NCBI GenBank assembly: GCA_036874045.1
Contig: CM072344.1
Location: forward strand, 15,162,501 to 15,226,500
Length of the DNA stretch: 64,000 nucleotides
Direction of reading: 5' to 3'
DNA from: Cymodocea nodosa
Lineage: Eukaryota > Streptophyta > Magnoliopsida > Alismatales > Cymodoceaceae
Below, one piece after another: positions 1-13,406 of the stretch. The notes under the pieces are model-generated. The model saw only the letters and a program-made list of their open reading frames with translations. It ran no database searches and was not told where the DNA came from. A program made the translations under genes and the position numbers. The first letter of the stretch is position 1, and every line of letters starts with the position of its first letter.

Positions 1-777
1 TAGCTTGCAAAATAACAATTACCAAATGGTTTTTTGAGGGTTGTGTCCTTACTTGGCTATGTTTTGCACTGTCTTCTCTCTGTGAACCATCTTCAGCATT
101 ATCTGCTTAACCTCTTATATCAAAATAATCAATGCATTGCATTCTCTGAAGACATTCAACATATATATATAAAGGATCTTCTCTTGAAATAAAGGCAACC
201 ATGACCAAAAACAATGTGTATTCCACAGTGCAAATTTCTTATAATTTTAATATTTTATAGTGAGATGTATGGTAGGGTTCAAGAAGTGCTCTCTTTTTCA
301 GTTTGTAGATTCAGTACTTGCTGTTTTTGAATATGTATATTCAGTATTTGTTGAACAGTGTTTTTCTTTATCTGTTAAAAATATTTTTATGTATTATTTG
401 TTGTACACATTGGCTTGAGCATCTTTCATCCACGACCATGTCATTGCATGCATCTATGCTGGAAATCTGGAATGTGTTCCTAATCCCTGCATTTAAATTT
501 AACTTGAGCATCTTCTCTTTATTTTCACTATTTACTTGCTGTTTGTTTCTCTTCTACTTCCTTTTACCTGTTGTTGCTTATCATCCTGATATTCCTTTTG
601 GAATTCTTTATAATCCCTTTTCATAATTCAATTGAGTTTTCCCTACCAAAAAATACTTAATGAATTATGCATTTTATCATGGTTTTTTTGAAGTCTCCTT
701 TTCATTAACTGCAAAGTATTTTTCTTAAAACAGTTTTATCAATTGGATAATCTGATGCATTTTTTTTTTTGTTTCAG
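1..777. other. Intronic or upstream sequence of the UGT80 gene, no exon seen
   Basis: This AT-rich stretch ends in a long T tract and a TTTCAG acceptor directly before the first recognisable UGT80 exon. I looked for the preceding UGT80 exon, which should end in a residue equivalent to Thr, and found none. It is most likely part of an intron whose 5' exon lies left of the window. Confidence 0.6.
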
Positions 778-3700
778 GCCAACCAGTGAATTTCCACATC
801 CGCTTTCACGTGTCAAGCAATCAGCTGGTTATAGAGTGAGATTTCTTTTCTCCTTTCTTTTGTATGATAAACATGGCCAATCAAACAATTATCATTGATA
901 TATAATCATGCTTATTTGTACCCTTCGGCTACACTTCTTAGGTGGCTCATATTAAAACTATATTCAAGGCACAGGCATTTCCATCAATAGATGGGAATCA
1001 TGCAATGTTTGTAGGTTGATTTTGTGCACTACAAACTGCATGCTCGATTTACTGTTAAACTGCAGTCAAAATTATTTAACAAAAAAGTTCCAAAGAGTGT
1101 TACTAAGAGTTAATTCAGAACACTTGTGGTTCAAATTAATCGACAGAAAATTAAAGAAAAAATGTCTAAAGTGGAAGCAATTACATGTTTTTTTGGACTT
1201 GTAGTTCTATATCAAGATAAGATGTATTGATCATTGTGATAATATTTTTTCTTAAAAAGAGCATTCTCAATGCACAAAACTCCCACTAATGCAGATTTTA
1301 AGGAGAGTCTAATAGTGTGTAGACTTTCATAAATTTTCCTAGGTTTGGAATCTCGACACCTTTAAATCACAACAGAACAACTTCACCATTACTCCAATGC
1401 TTGTCGAGTAACACAACAAGTGAAAAGGAAATGCACAAGACTTTCACTAATACAGAGCCCGAGCATGGTATTTAGTATTGGTTTTGTATCAAGTATCAGT
1501 CTTAAAGTAAAAGAAGGTGTATTGAGTATTAGTGAAAATTTCAATGAAGATGATGCCAAAGCATGGAAACATTGAATTTTAGTTGGAAAACCTTGAAGTT
1601 TGACTTGGAAGTCCACGATAAGATACAAGTTATAATAGACACATAAAAACACTTGAAGTTTAGTTAATTATTATAATTAAAATGTCACATACAATCAATC
1701 TAGTATTCCCATGCATGGAATAAATCTTGGAACTAAATAATAACCATAGAATAATAATTCATAATGTACTAACCTTATAAATACTATCTCAAATCAATGT
1801 TGAGTACCTGGGCGGGTCATAGCCATCTCATTGTTCTTATTGTGCAACATATTACTTGAACATCTATTGATGTGTCATATGTTCTCTCCACACTATAAAA
1901 TGACTATATGATATGGCAGCAGTATAACATGTTTGATACCCTACCAATATCTGATTGTATTGTAAATATGTTAAGTGTGCAATATATCCATTGTGTATAT
2001 ATTGATCAAGTAGTATTGATCAATATATGTTAAGTTGATATTGATCAAGGTATCTTAAGACCTGTTTGTGCATATTTTCTGTCAAGGTAATTTGTGTACT
2101 AGAGGAAATGATCGAAAAGTAAAAAATGAGATGTTTCTGCAAATGTAGGAAATGACAAAAAATGTATTATTTAATAATTTTTAAAATATTAAATAATAAA
2201 TTGACAAAAATTACTACTAGCTTGATAAAAATGATAAGAAATTAAAAATTTAATAATTTTTTTAAAATTAAATAATAAATTTAAAAATATTATATTTAAA
2301 AAGTAATATTTTAAATATTATATTATATATTACTATTTCATTAAATATAGATGTAACATGTGAAATAATATATTTGTAATTAACATAAACAACATTGTTC
2401 ATTATAATCTAAATTTTTTCAGCAATATTATGTTAATGTATTGTTTAATATTATTAAACTTGTGTTGGAATTAATGTTACTTATTTAACATATTATTAAG
2501 TTGTTGAATATGTTAATGTATTATTTATTCTTATAACATTAATGTTATTATATTTTAATGTATTATAATTATAATATGTTATTTATTTATTATTATAATT
2601 ATACTTCTTGATATCATGTTAATGTTATTATTTTAATGTATTATAATTATAGTATGTTATTTATTTATTATTATAATTAAGTTCTTGATATCATGTTAAT
2701 GTTATTATTTTAATGTATTATAATTATAATATGTTATTTATTATTGTAATTATAATTATTATGTTTTAATTTATTATAATTATATTGATAATTATACATT
2801 ATTTATTATATTATAAGTCTACATTATTTCTCATCGTTTTTGAAAGAGTGAGGTAGGAAATGATGGGAAACGTTTTTTTTAATATGGAAGGAAACTACAA
2901 GAAATCATTTTCTCCCATTTCTATTGACACAAACATAGGAAATGATGAGAAAAATTTTCTTGCCATTTCCTTTTCCTTCATTTTCTATTATTTCCTAGTC
3001 ACACAAAGCCCCCTCTTAGATTCTAATTATTCCCGTACGATAGCACTCCCAGACTAATAACCATTCTCAATGGATAAATCGAGTAGAATTAGAATTCCAA
3101 CCATAAACCCAAAATTTAAATTAATCTAAGGGGCATGCAAGGGATCATTAATTTAGCCCTAGGTTCTAAGCACATTATACTCTTTAGGTTAGTGGCTTGG
3201 GTCTGGTCAAAGGAAGTATAGAGTCATCTTTATGCTTTGCCATCAATGAACAAAAGCTCGTCTAGTCATTTGGAGACTAGGGTAGGTCATTCAAATTCCC
3301 TCTTTTTTCTGTCGGACTTTATGGGAGGGGGTGTTTGTGGACACTCCTTCCCTCTTTCAAAAAGGGAAAGGGTGGTTGTAGGTCATGAGTCATGAATAGG
3401 AAAATGCTCTTAGAGGATGTGACCTGTGTACATGCTTATGATACCAGAAGTGGGAGTGCATAATGCAGCTCAAGCACAAGCTGCACAAGAGATAGTCTAA
3501 ATACGCCGCTAAACCTGAGCATGAGAAATCACAGGGAGAAAAGGCCAGGAGTCCAAAATAAACTAAAAACAATCACTAGATATGTAGTGTCCGAGCTCAG
3601 TGATCTAGGAGCTGATTTGAACGAAGTATGCTTTTAGGGTGTACTTTAATCCTTTATTCTAGAAAGGATTAAAGTAATTGGTATTTTAGTGTGTACTGTG

Positions 3701-6700
3701 GTCCTCCATTCTAGAAAGCTCAAATTGGTATTTTAAAACTACATAATTTTTAACGGAAGTTTTAGTAATGGATGGGAAGATGGGAAAAAAAGATTTGTGG
3801 TTAACCTCACATGATGGGTTTCAAGACATTGATTGATTGACTGTTGTTTTTTAATAATTTTTTTCCTATTTTCTCAAAAAGGGTAACAAGCATGATGACT
3901 GTCAGTTGCTCTTTATCCTTTACATGCTCTTTCCTGATTGTAATAGTTAAGGCTTTATCTTGGGGATTGATTGTATACTTATTGTCTAGCACAAACAATC
4001 CAGCAGGTTCAAAATTTCATACAAGGAAAGTGCTATTGCCAATTATATAGCCTGTCTGAGGACAGTGATGACCGCATATAGCTTCAACAATTCTTATGAA
4101 AGGAAAGAATTTGAATGATCTTATGGTTTCCAGTTGATTGCTCCATAGAGATGTTTTTTTTTCAGTGATTGGGAAACCATAAAATTTAGGAGCTGAAATC
4201 CTTATCCAAATGTTCAGGGACTTATGTTAGCAATTGTTCTTATGTAATTTTGCAGTTATCATATCAAATTGTTGATTCAATGATTTGGCTTGGGATACGT
4301 GACATGATAAATGATTTTCGAAAGAAAAAACTGAAACTGAGGCCTGTGACCTATTTGAGTGGTACCCAAGGATCTGCGTCAGATATTCCTTATGGTTATA
4401 TATGGAGTCCTCACCTTGTACCCAAACCAAAAGGTATAGAATAACTTTCTCTCAGAATTTTGTTTCTATTATATTCATTATTTGGTGAGGTAATGAAAAT
4501 CCATTGCAGTATATGCAAATGTTTAATTTTGTTGGTTGCTTTTATTCTCTTTGACTTATGTCACTTGCAGTCATTTAATGAATCCCATTAGTATGATGTT
4601 ATAATTTCAATTTTTTATTTGGTGGTAATAAAAATTCTCTGTAACTTATTTTCTCATATAATTCAATAACTGTTTTTGTATTTTTTGGCCTATGATTCTC
4701 AATGTGCATAATGCCAGGGTTGAGTATACCATGATATTCTTTTGACTATATTGTAATGTGTGCAGACTGGGGTCCTAAGATTGATGTCGTTGGATTTTGT
4801 TTCCTTGATCTTTCATCAAATTATAATCCTCCTGAATCACTGGTGAAATGGCTGGAAGGTGGCGAAAAACCTATTTATGTTGGATTTGGTAGTCTTGTAA
4901 GCTTCTTGTCCTTGTATATTTCTGTTTCGATTGTGAACCCCCACTAATGCATACTCATGTCTTTTATTTTTTAAGGTCATTATTGAGATTATTTGACTAT
5001 ATGATGACAAAAACTTGCTTAAAAAGTCATGCTATGCTTACACTAGGCTTCATGTATGTTGTTCTTTCTACGAACATTTTGACATGCTATGCTTACACTA
5101 GGCTTCATGTATGTTCCTTTCTATGGACATTTTGACATCGTGAAATTTTCTAAATACAAATGCTCTATCTATTTTCTTGTTGCTTTACAAAATTACTTGC
5201 ATTTTCAAAGTATCATACAATTGACAATGAATTCTGTAATTGGTTGTCAGTGCCAGCTCCTTTTTAAGCTTTTTTTCTATTTCTAACCATATTTTGTCTT
5301 TCTCTACCCTTTTTGGTTTCATTGAAAATTATTAAATTTCTTTCCTTGGCGGTGCATCTGTAGGTCTTCCTTTGGCAAGTGCATTCATTTGATCACTTCC
5401 TAAATATAATATATAATTCTGTATCAACATTCTTGTAGATGCTACCTGCTTCATGTATGTATTTCTTTCCCAGTATCATTAGAAGTATGTGGGTTTTCAA
5501 GGATTTTAGCAGAATTAGGATTATGCTTTGTAAATCATATCTACCTGTATAATTTTCAAAGATTTCTTTAGCAGGATCATCCATGGTTGAACCACAATAG
5601 TAAAGATTTATATTAACATTTATTAGAAACGTATGTACATCTGGAATTCTTTTATCCTTGTTTTCCTTTTAGGATTGGTTGCATTTTATAATTTATGGTT
5701 AATACTTGGGTTATCATGGAGCTTTCAATTTCGAATAGATGGCCCTTTTTCTCTAAGAAATAATTCATTGAAGTACCTTATATGTATTTTTTCTAAATAT
5801 TTTAGGCAATTTAGAGTGTTCTTGCATTCATTGATGCAGCTGTCTGTTGTGCATAACATTATGTATTGCATGAATTTTAAAAGTTTCAAAGCCTCCAAAA
5901 GATTATTTCATAAAACAGTTCAAATTTCTTTAGAAACTTATTAAAATAATTTGCAAGCTAAACATATTTTTTACACCATAAAATCATTTTAACCTTTGAT
6001 TTCTCTAACACGCTGATTGTCAAACATTTATCAAATCTTGTATGATTTGATTAACCAGATAAATTTATAATCAAGTTCTTAGGTTCACGACATGGACACA
6101 TTTTAGCTAGTTCCAATGCCAAGCGCTGTTCTTTACTAGGCATGAATAAGTGATGAGTCTAGTTTGAAAGCCATTGACCACGTCAACTGCATTGCAATTG
6201 AGTTGGTGTTGCACATTAACAATATTTTTGACGAATTCTGTTTATGTTGATATCTAGCCTGTGGAAGAACCGGAAAAGATGACAAATATAATTGTCGAGG
6301 CTTTAGTGAAAACTGGACAAAGAGGTATTATCAATAAAGGCTGGGGTGGCCTTGGGAATTGTAAGTTTCGTGTTTCTAGTTTATTGAAATTTTGTATTGA
6401 CTTGGCATAGAGACTTTGCATGTCATTTTAACACAGTGACGTTTTATCAGTGGCAGAACCAAAGGAATTTATATATTTACTGGACAATTGCCCCCACGAT
6501 TGGCTATTCCCACGTTGTAAGGCTGTGGTATGGATTGTAATCATATTTATTGATGTACAACTGTCTGCCTTTCAAGTATCCTGTGGTCTACAATTTCATT
6601 CTTTAACAGTTTATCTTGTTGATTTATATTGTTTGATGGGTAGTTTGTCATCCCTCTGTCTTGATTTCCTTGAGGATAAAGCCTGTATGAGATGCAAAAC

Positions 6701-9015
6701 TAACCTAGTTCCTTTTCTTTTGTGGCTGTGTTGTGAAGGAATTCAGTTTCATTTTTTGTGAGGTGCTATTCTGGTTTTTCATGTCACCTTGGTGTAACAT
6801 CATAGGATTGAGATCAAACAAACCACAGAAATTTCAAGTTCAAGCATCAACATGTGCTGATGGTATTGTTAAAATCTAAACAGAAAAACGGGAGATAGGA
6901 GGTGTTGATAGAGAATTGAGGGAGAAAGAAGACTGAATTGATGGATCAAAAAGCACTAAGTTTACATGTCATCGCATGCCTCTATTTATAGAAAATATAA
7001 ATTGAAATAGACCATCAATACCACATTCTTAACCAGTGTAACTGACACAGTAACTGTCTCCTAGAAAATAGGGAATAAAATTGAAAATTAAAGACTGAGT
7101 AAACACAACATAAATATTGTGTTTCTAAAGCAGCTTGTAACAGGTATAAATCTTATTGAAAGTGGAAATTGATCTGGCTGAAATGATAATTACACAATAA
7201 TACTAACCAGTTTAACTTGAAATAGATTATTATGTTTGAAAAGGAAGGTTACATCAGAGTAAGGAATAACTTTTCTTCTTGATATAAAATTTTGGTTTGA
7301 AATTTTACCACATTTTAGTCCATAAAATCAAATGGTTGGATGCTTATAAACATCTAGGAAGCACATGATTTATGGGGTATGGAAGAAATGGATAATTCAA
7401 AATTGCAAGGTGAGAGAATGAGATGACAGACGTGAGAACAGCAATGATCTGTGTGAAGTTCAAAACTTATTTTCTGTACCGTTTGATGTTTGAGGTGGGA
7501 TAAAGTACTGAATTTATTCCAGGTGCATCATGGAGGTGCTGGAACAACTGCTGCTGGACTTAAAGCTGCGGTACTTACAGATACACATTCTTAGCTGTTT
7601 TCATTCTTGTTACTAAATGATGTCTCCCATAACCTATTTGCATCTGTGGTTTCTTCTATTTAGTGCCCCACTGCTATTGTTCCTTTCTTTGGTGATCAAC
7701 CTTTCTGGGGAGATCGTGTGCTTGCCAGAGGTGTAGGGCCACCTCCTATTCCTGTTGATCAGTTCACCCTTCCAAAGCTGGTTGATGCAATCGAGTTCAT
7801 GCTAAATCCCAAGGTAATGATGTTGAGCTACATAAGATACTTGGAATACAAAAATCATGCCCTATTTTGAAAGTGTGAATCAACTTGTAAAAGTATACTT
7901 GTTTTCTCAATAACTTTGTATTAGGCGTGGAGGTATTTATTTTGGTCAACTAATGCACATTACGCTTTCTAAACATCCCTAGCTGGATCATTTACTGACA
8001 ATGAGAAATTCCTTGATAGTATCTGGTCTGGAGATAGGGTTTATGCATCCGTTTTGCACCTCCTTATGACTCTATCTAAAGATACCATTTTTTACAATGC
8101 CTGAAAATTCATGATTACAATGCTTGTAGTTTGTAGATTCTTGATTTATGTTATCTGACTGCTGTCTGATTATTAGTAAAAATGTCTCATAGCGTATGGT
8201 CTGTTAAAATGTAAGACATTTAACTTAAGATCAATTAGCTATAAGTGAAGACATCTAATGCTATATTTATTCATTAAAGTTCCATATTATTTTAACACTT
8301 TTCTGACTTTTGTTTTTTTTTTTAATGTCCTACTAACATACAAGTGTCTTTATTTTTGAATCAAGTGGATTTGTGGAAGCATAGGTTTAAAAGATTTTAT
8401 CTGGTTCTAATACTATGTTGAAATGTGGTCATCTAATTCAAAATTAATTGATTATGAGTGGAGATGTCTAATTTTATATTAATTGTGTTAAGTTCCATCT
8501 CATTTTTAGTATAGGACTATTTTAACATGGTATTGTTGGCATGTTAGTTGCAATCGTCGACCACAATTAACCTTGTTGCAAGAGGTTTGACACATTATGT
8601 AAACTTAGGGAGTGGAATATTTCCCTGTAATTTCTTTTCCACAGTTTATATGTATTAGAGCCTTGTGTGTTGCAGAATCTTGCACTTGATATTAGAGCTT
8701 GGATAGGTGATGCCTAACGTTGGGAACGATTTTCTAATGAGTGTATTCATTGAAGTATTATTAATTCCTTGATATTGCTATTGCCATTTGATTCTTAAAG
8801 GTAGCCTGTTGAAATGAGTTTACACCTATGCACAGGTAAAAAATGCTGCCATTGAATTAGCAAATGAAATGGCATCAGAAGATGGGGTAGAAGGGGCCGT
8901 GAAGGCTTTCTTAAAACATCTTCCTTCGAGATGCCCTAGTCCTGAACTTGATCATGTGCCCTCAAATTTTCTCGAACGCCTTGGTCCTATAACGAAATGT
9001 TTTGGTTGTTCCTAG
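778..9015 (+). CDS. Sterol 3-beta-glucosyltransferase, UGT80 family (3' part of gene)
   Basis: The enzyme transfers glucose from UDP-glucose to the 3-OH of membrane sterols, making steryl glucosides. Eight exons are read: 778-835, 4256-4433, 4766-4896, 6258-6360, 6451-6527, 7523-7570, 7664-7813 and 8836-9015. Joined, they give one open frame of about 307 residues after the leading split codon. Recognisable blocks in order are PTSEFPHPLSRVKQ, then IWSPHLVPKP, WGPKIDVVGF and KPIYVGFGSL. The UDP-sugar-binding stretch follows, with DWLF, HHGGAGTTAAGLKA and PFFGDQPFWG. The C-terminus is AVKAFLKHLP and then a Cys-rich KCFGCS end before TAG. All junctions are GT-AG. The N-terminal region, with the PH-like or acceptor domains of the family, is outside the window. 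The large introns hold a MITE and small duplications. Family identity is secure; the paralogue (80A or 80B) is not. Confidence 0.93.
2058..3015. mobile_element. Tourist-like (PIF/Harbinger) MITE in a UGT80 intron
   Basis: A 958-bp AT-rich segment is flanked by TTA on both sides (2055-2057 and 3016-3018), the target duplication typical of PIF/Harbinger elements. Its left end reads AGACCTGTTTGTG and the inverted right end reads GAGGGGGCTTTGTG. Just inside, both ends carry a related ACTAG-GAAAT-A-GAAAA block. It has no coding capacity. The termini are diverged, so it is probably an old copy. It lies in the intron between UGT80 exons 778-835 and 4256-4433. Confidence 0.6.
2525..2755. repeat. AT-only minisatellite, unit about 77 bp, about three copies
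   Basis: Near-identical units built of TTAATGTATTATAATTATA, a TTATTTATTATTATAATTA segment and CTTGATATCATGTTAATG recur with a 77-bp offset (for example CTTGATATC at 2607 and 2684). The array sits inside the MITE at 2058-3015 and accounts for much of its length. Confidence 0.75.
5028..5137. repeat. Tandem duplication, 55-bp unit, two copies (UGT80 intron)
   Basis: CATGCTATGCTTACACTAGG starts at 5028 and again at 5083, and both copies continue to a shared ACATTTTGACAT end. The copies differ at only a few positions, so this is a fairly recent local duplication within an intron. Confidence 0.8.
8200..8530. repeat. Diverged direct duplication in the last UGT80 intron
   Basis: A block of about 110 bp starting near 8200 recurs near 8412. 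Both copies run through GTTRAAATGT, ATCTAATT, an AAGTTCCAT motif and a following TATTTTAAC or similar. Spacing is about 210 bp. It could be part of an old retroelement, but no coding trace was found. Confidence 0.45.
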
Positions 9016-11254
9016 TGACATGGGTAATTGTTTATTTTCTTCTTGTTTGTAATTTCATTTTTTCCCATTGTCGGCAACCAGGTTTATACATTTCTGTATA
9101 CAATATTTTCTAATAGTATTGTAATGAAAGAAATCATCGTTTGTAACCAAAGATTATAATATTCCAAAGATCCCTTTTAGTTTCAATGTGCGGTGTTCAA
9201 GCTTTCCTATGCCATATTCTTGTGGGGTCATCCTCACGTCCCACCGTACGTTCTTTATCCTGTCGTCTCATGATTCAATTGTCATGTATTTTGCTATTGA
9301 GTTTCAAAGTTTGTTTATATTTTTGTCATCGTAGAATCAAATAAGCTTGAATTTTCTACGGAAGATGGTTTTGAAATATTTGATATTGGTGCATTACCCT
9401 TGTTTGGAAAGTGGGGAACCATTGCCTCTCGCACACCCCAAAATCATTTTCTTCGACTGCAACATATGTTGTGGAACTGTAGCTGAAGGGCTGAGGTGGG
9501 ATGGGTTGCTGGTCTTATATTAATGTTTTGAATTCTATTTAATCAAGAAACGAATATTGCTTAATATTTTTAGTATATAAGTTGGTATCAAAATTAAGTG
9601 AATGTACTTATTAACTTAATGAACATAATTATTATTTATTGATGGAGCCGTTGGACCAAAGATTCAGACTTGTTTTTCTTACGAGTGAGTTAGGATCTTC
9701 ATTTAAATTTCTAACGCTAATCACTAAGTCCAAGTGAAAATAAATTATAGGTCTAATAACGTCGGACTCTCCTATCTAAAGTCACTGAATTGCAGTAAAT
9801 CATTTTTGATAAGCGTAGCGAATGGTGGGGGAGGTAAAGTGTCGTTGCTTTTTTTGATTTTGCATTATTGATGAAGCATACGTGTATATTATGCATCAAA
9901 GAATAATAACAATTCAAGTTATAGTTTCACTACGAGAAGTCAATTACATGAATCTTTTTCTTTCAATTATTTTTATCTACTGTCAAATTTTTAGTTAAAT
10001 TACATGAATTTACATATTTTCTTGTAATTTCTAACCAAGTTTTAAGATTACTTTTTTTAATTTTTTCTACATTAACTAATTCTCCTCTTCGACTAGTATA
10101 TTTGTTGGTTTCTTTGGAATGTGATCAAACTACCTAAGTTGATTCTCTTTTATGTTCCTACTTTATTATTAATAAAATTATTTTTTAACATATCCCTTGT
10201 AGTATTATCATTTATCTAAATATGAGTATCTCAACAAAATTAACTTTTGCATGTGTTCATGCTTTACAGTTCATTTTTCTGAGTCATAAAGTATAAAGTA
10301 TAGTTCATTAATACGAATAATCTCTACCCGTTGGAGTGTGGCGACGCTTGATTTTTAATTTTGACTTTTGACCGTCTCGGTCAATCCGGGAAAGGAAGTG
10401 ATGGCCTTTAACGTTCGTCTCTAGATATCACCTATAACACATTTTTACTGGTTTTTATTTTAATTTTTTCTTCCACTTTTTATCTTTTATATTTTTTGAT
10501 TTATCCTATTTCAAAATGTTATGTTGGAATTCAACATTTTTCTTGAATTTTAATTTTAATATTTTTTTGCTTAAACGAATATAAACACATGTTAAATTTT
10601 TTGCTTAAATGAAATAAATATTGAACGTTGATGTTAAAACTCAACAATTTTTCTCTTAAATTTCAACAGTAATGATAATCTGAGCGATAATCTTAGATCA
10701 ACCAAACAAATCTTTTTCCTTTAGGCGGTCAATGTAAAGCTTCTAATTCAAGAACTTGATAGTTAAGGAAGTGCAAAACGCTTCTTTTTTGTTTTCTTTT
10801 CATTACACTTAAGGTTAGGAATGAACCTTCATAAGTAAGTTTTTTGAATAAAAAAATCTTAAATTAAAACTTATTATTACATACCCTAATTAAAAATCGT
10901 ACAAGTATTTTTTTAAATTTTTAATAAAATATCAGGAAACTTTTTCTGAGGTGGCCGTCATGAAATTAATTTGTAACGCTTGAACATGTTTCGGTGAACT
11001 TTCCGTCGCGCTTTTTATCATTTCCCCCCTTTACCTTTGTATTATTCGCTCCACCACGTGTTTTGGTCCACATACCTCGCGATGCACGTGACCATCTTTC
11101 CTTTCGCGTTACAGCCGTTAAGATCTATTAATATAAAAAAAGATTATGTAGATATTTATCCTAATACATCGATTAAAAATCTATTAATAATAAAATTTAC
11201 GTTATCTATTTATTTTAAATATAATTGTTATCATATTTTAAAAGATAAATAATG

Positions 11255-11288
<34 letters not shown>

Positions 11289-12318
11289 ACTGTACAGTCT
11301 TAATTTTCCGAAAAATGATACGACCAGTGCATTGTTTTAGACGTTTTTTGGTAATGCAGTAGAAAAATAGATGAGATGAAAAAGCTCCGATCATGCAAGC
11401 AAGAGGATTGTAACGTACGTAAGTCAGCCGATCAATTAATAAAGTGTATAAGATACAAATGCAAGTAATTAAAAATGAATTACAAACATTGATCATCTGA
11501 CGTAGATATCATAACATTTCATCATGCACTTTCAAAGAAAGTAATACAATTAATTTCTATAAACATGCAATTTCTATTATACTAATTAGAATGGAAACTA
11601 ATGTTATGTAGATGCAATTTCTATAAACGAAAATCAAGTAATTTTCTGTAACAAAGAGAGGAAGTTTTTCACAGGGAAAAACCAAATGAAAGACAAAAAA
11701 TCTCCAATCAAAAATCACCTACAATAAGAAAAACTCATTGAAAAACACCCCATGAGTCATCCCTTGTGCTCTACCACACCACCACCAAGGAACCCAGCTA
11801 ACATCCTGCTCAACCCTAGCAACTAAAGCAATTGAATCAACATCAAGAATCAAATACAATAGAGCCTAGACTATCAGAGAGGAAATGAAAGATCAGAGGG
11901 CAATGCAGATATATAGAAATTGCAGAATAAAAAGGACAGATCCAAATTTGGAATCAAGGGAAATGGTAAGAAAATCCAGTAGATCATCTGTGAAGTAGAA
12001 TGGTTGATGGCTACACAGCAAAACCATTGCCATCATTCATTCGTTTGATTATGCCACACCCAGGAAACAATAATCAACAATTGATAAGGTGCATGCTAGA
12101 ATCACCTACATAAAAGAGGAAAAGAAATCTTCAGAAAAGGAATCTCCCTTCTATTGTTCTTCATCTCCACAAATCTTCTCCATAGACCACCTTAAATTTA
12201 AGCAGGAATTAGAACAAGAAAAGGAAGTTCAGAATATTCTGGCCAAGTTCCTCTGGGGTGGGTGACAAGGAAGGTAGCTATAGAAGACAATATGTGAAAT
12301 GGAGCACCATAACTAGAC
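9016..12318. other. Intergenic, AT-rich, no gene seen
   Basis: This holds the 3' UTR of UGT80 and then featureless AT-rich DNA. Short open frames here lack recognisable domains and codon structure. A TA microsatellite lies at 11259-11285. The segment next to the copia LTR (about 11.6-12.3 kb) is slightly more GC-rich but gives no convincing protein. Confidence 0.6.
11259..11285. repeat. (TA)n microsatellite, about 13 units
   Basis: An uninterrupted alternating TA run lies in intergenic DNA. Confidence 0.9.
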
Positions 12319-12581
12319 TGACGAAGAATTCGAAGGTAACAGAAGGTGGAGAGTGGAAGAGAAGAGAAGAACACAAGAGTGGCTGTACTTTTCATAAATC
12401 TGGTGTAACAATACTTCATTAAAACACACCTTTTAATACACACAAAATAACAAAACATAATCGTCACCATGACTGGATACATCTCATGTTCTTCATGAAC
12501 GTCTATAATTGCCTCACATGTGGTATACCACTTACTGTTTAGAAATAACATAAAACTAGCAAATAACTAATAGGACACTTA

Positions 12582-13348
12582 GGGTCTGTTCGTGACACTT
12601 AGAAAGTTAGGAAAATCAAAAAACAGAAAGTTAGAAAAATTAATAAACAGAAAGTTAAGAAAATTAGGAATCAGAAAGTTGAGAAAGTAAAATTTAAAAG
12701 TGTTTGTATCATTAATGGAAAGTTAGTAAAATTATATAGTTGTTAAAAAAATTTCTTAATTTACTTATAATACATATTTGAAATTAAAAACAAATTAATT
12801 AGACATTATCTCTTATTCTTTTTGTGATTTGGATATGAAAATCATAAATCATTTATTTTAATTATTTATGAACATAAATTTTAAAAAGCATAAATCAAAG
12901 ATATTGAAATAGAAGTAAATTGTCGAACATATCTGTAATATAATATGCTAAATATTTATTTATTTTAAATATAATTTTTTGTAATGTATTTTAATATAAT
13001 CTTTATTATTTACATTCTTATTTTTCTATTATTTTCATTGAGTGAAATCACTTAGATAAGACAACGAAGTGAGAGTTGAGGGCAATGAAGTGACACATAG
13101 TTAAGGTAAACACTTGTATCACTTTGACACTTTGAAGACACGAAACGTAAAGTACAATGGGATGACGAGACAATGTAGGAAGGAAAATGAGGACAGTTCC
13201 TATGTTGCTTTCCTAACTTTCGAATAAGGGAAAGTTTGAAAACTTAGAATCTCTAATCTTTTATATATAGGATCTTAACTTTTCTGTATAGCACAAATCC
13301 TAGAAAGTTAGAAAAATTCTTAACCTTCTAGGTAGCACAAACAATGCC
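12582..13348. mobile_element. Tourist-like (PIF/Harbinger) MITE nested in a copia LTR
   Basis: A 767-bp element is flanked by TTA on both sides (12579-12581 and 13349-13351). The left end is GGGTCTGTTCGTGACAC. The inverted right end is GGCATTGTTTGTGCTAC. Both continue into a shared TAGAARGTTARGAA block, giving inverted repeats of about 35 bp with mismatches. Subterminal GAAAGTTA motifs recur many times on the left. It has no coding capacity. It splits the 3' LTR of the copia remnant, so it inserted after that element. Confidence 0.8.
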
Positions 13349-13406
13349 TTAAACATAAAAACAAAACACGTGTAATAAACCTAATGTACACTCAACACTC
13401 CTTGCG

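Noticed and set aside
318..626. 102-codon frame at the left edge as a possible UGT80 exon or gene
   Set aside because: Phe/Leu-rich product of T-rich intronic DNA; it does not match any UGT80 region.
3240..3300. tRNA B-box-like GGTCATTCAAATTCC
   Set aside because: No matching A box, no cloverleaf arms; not a tRNA gene.
12198..12551. 117-codon minus-strand frame
   Set aside because: It lies mostly within the copia LTR and its flank; product has no domain.
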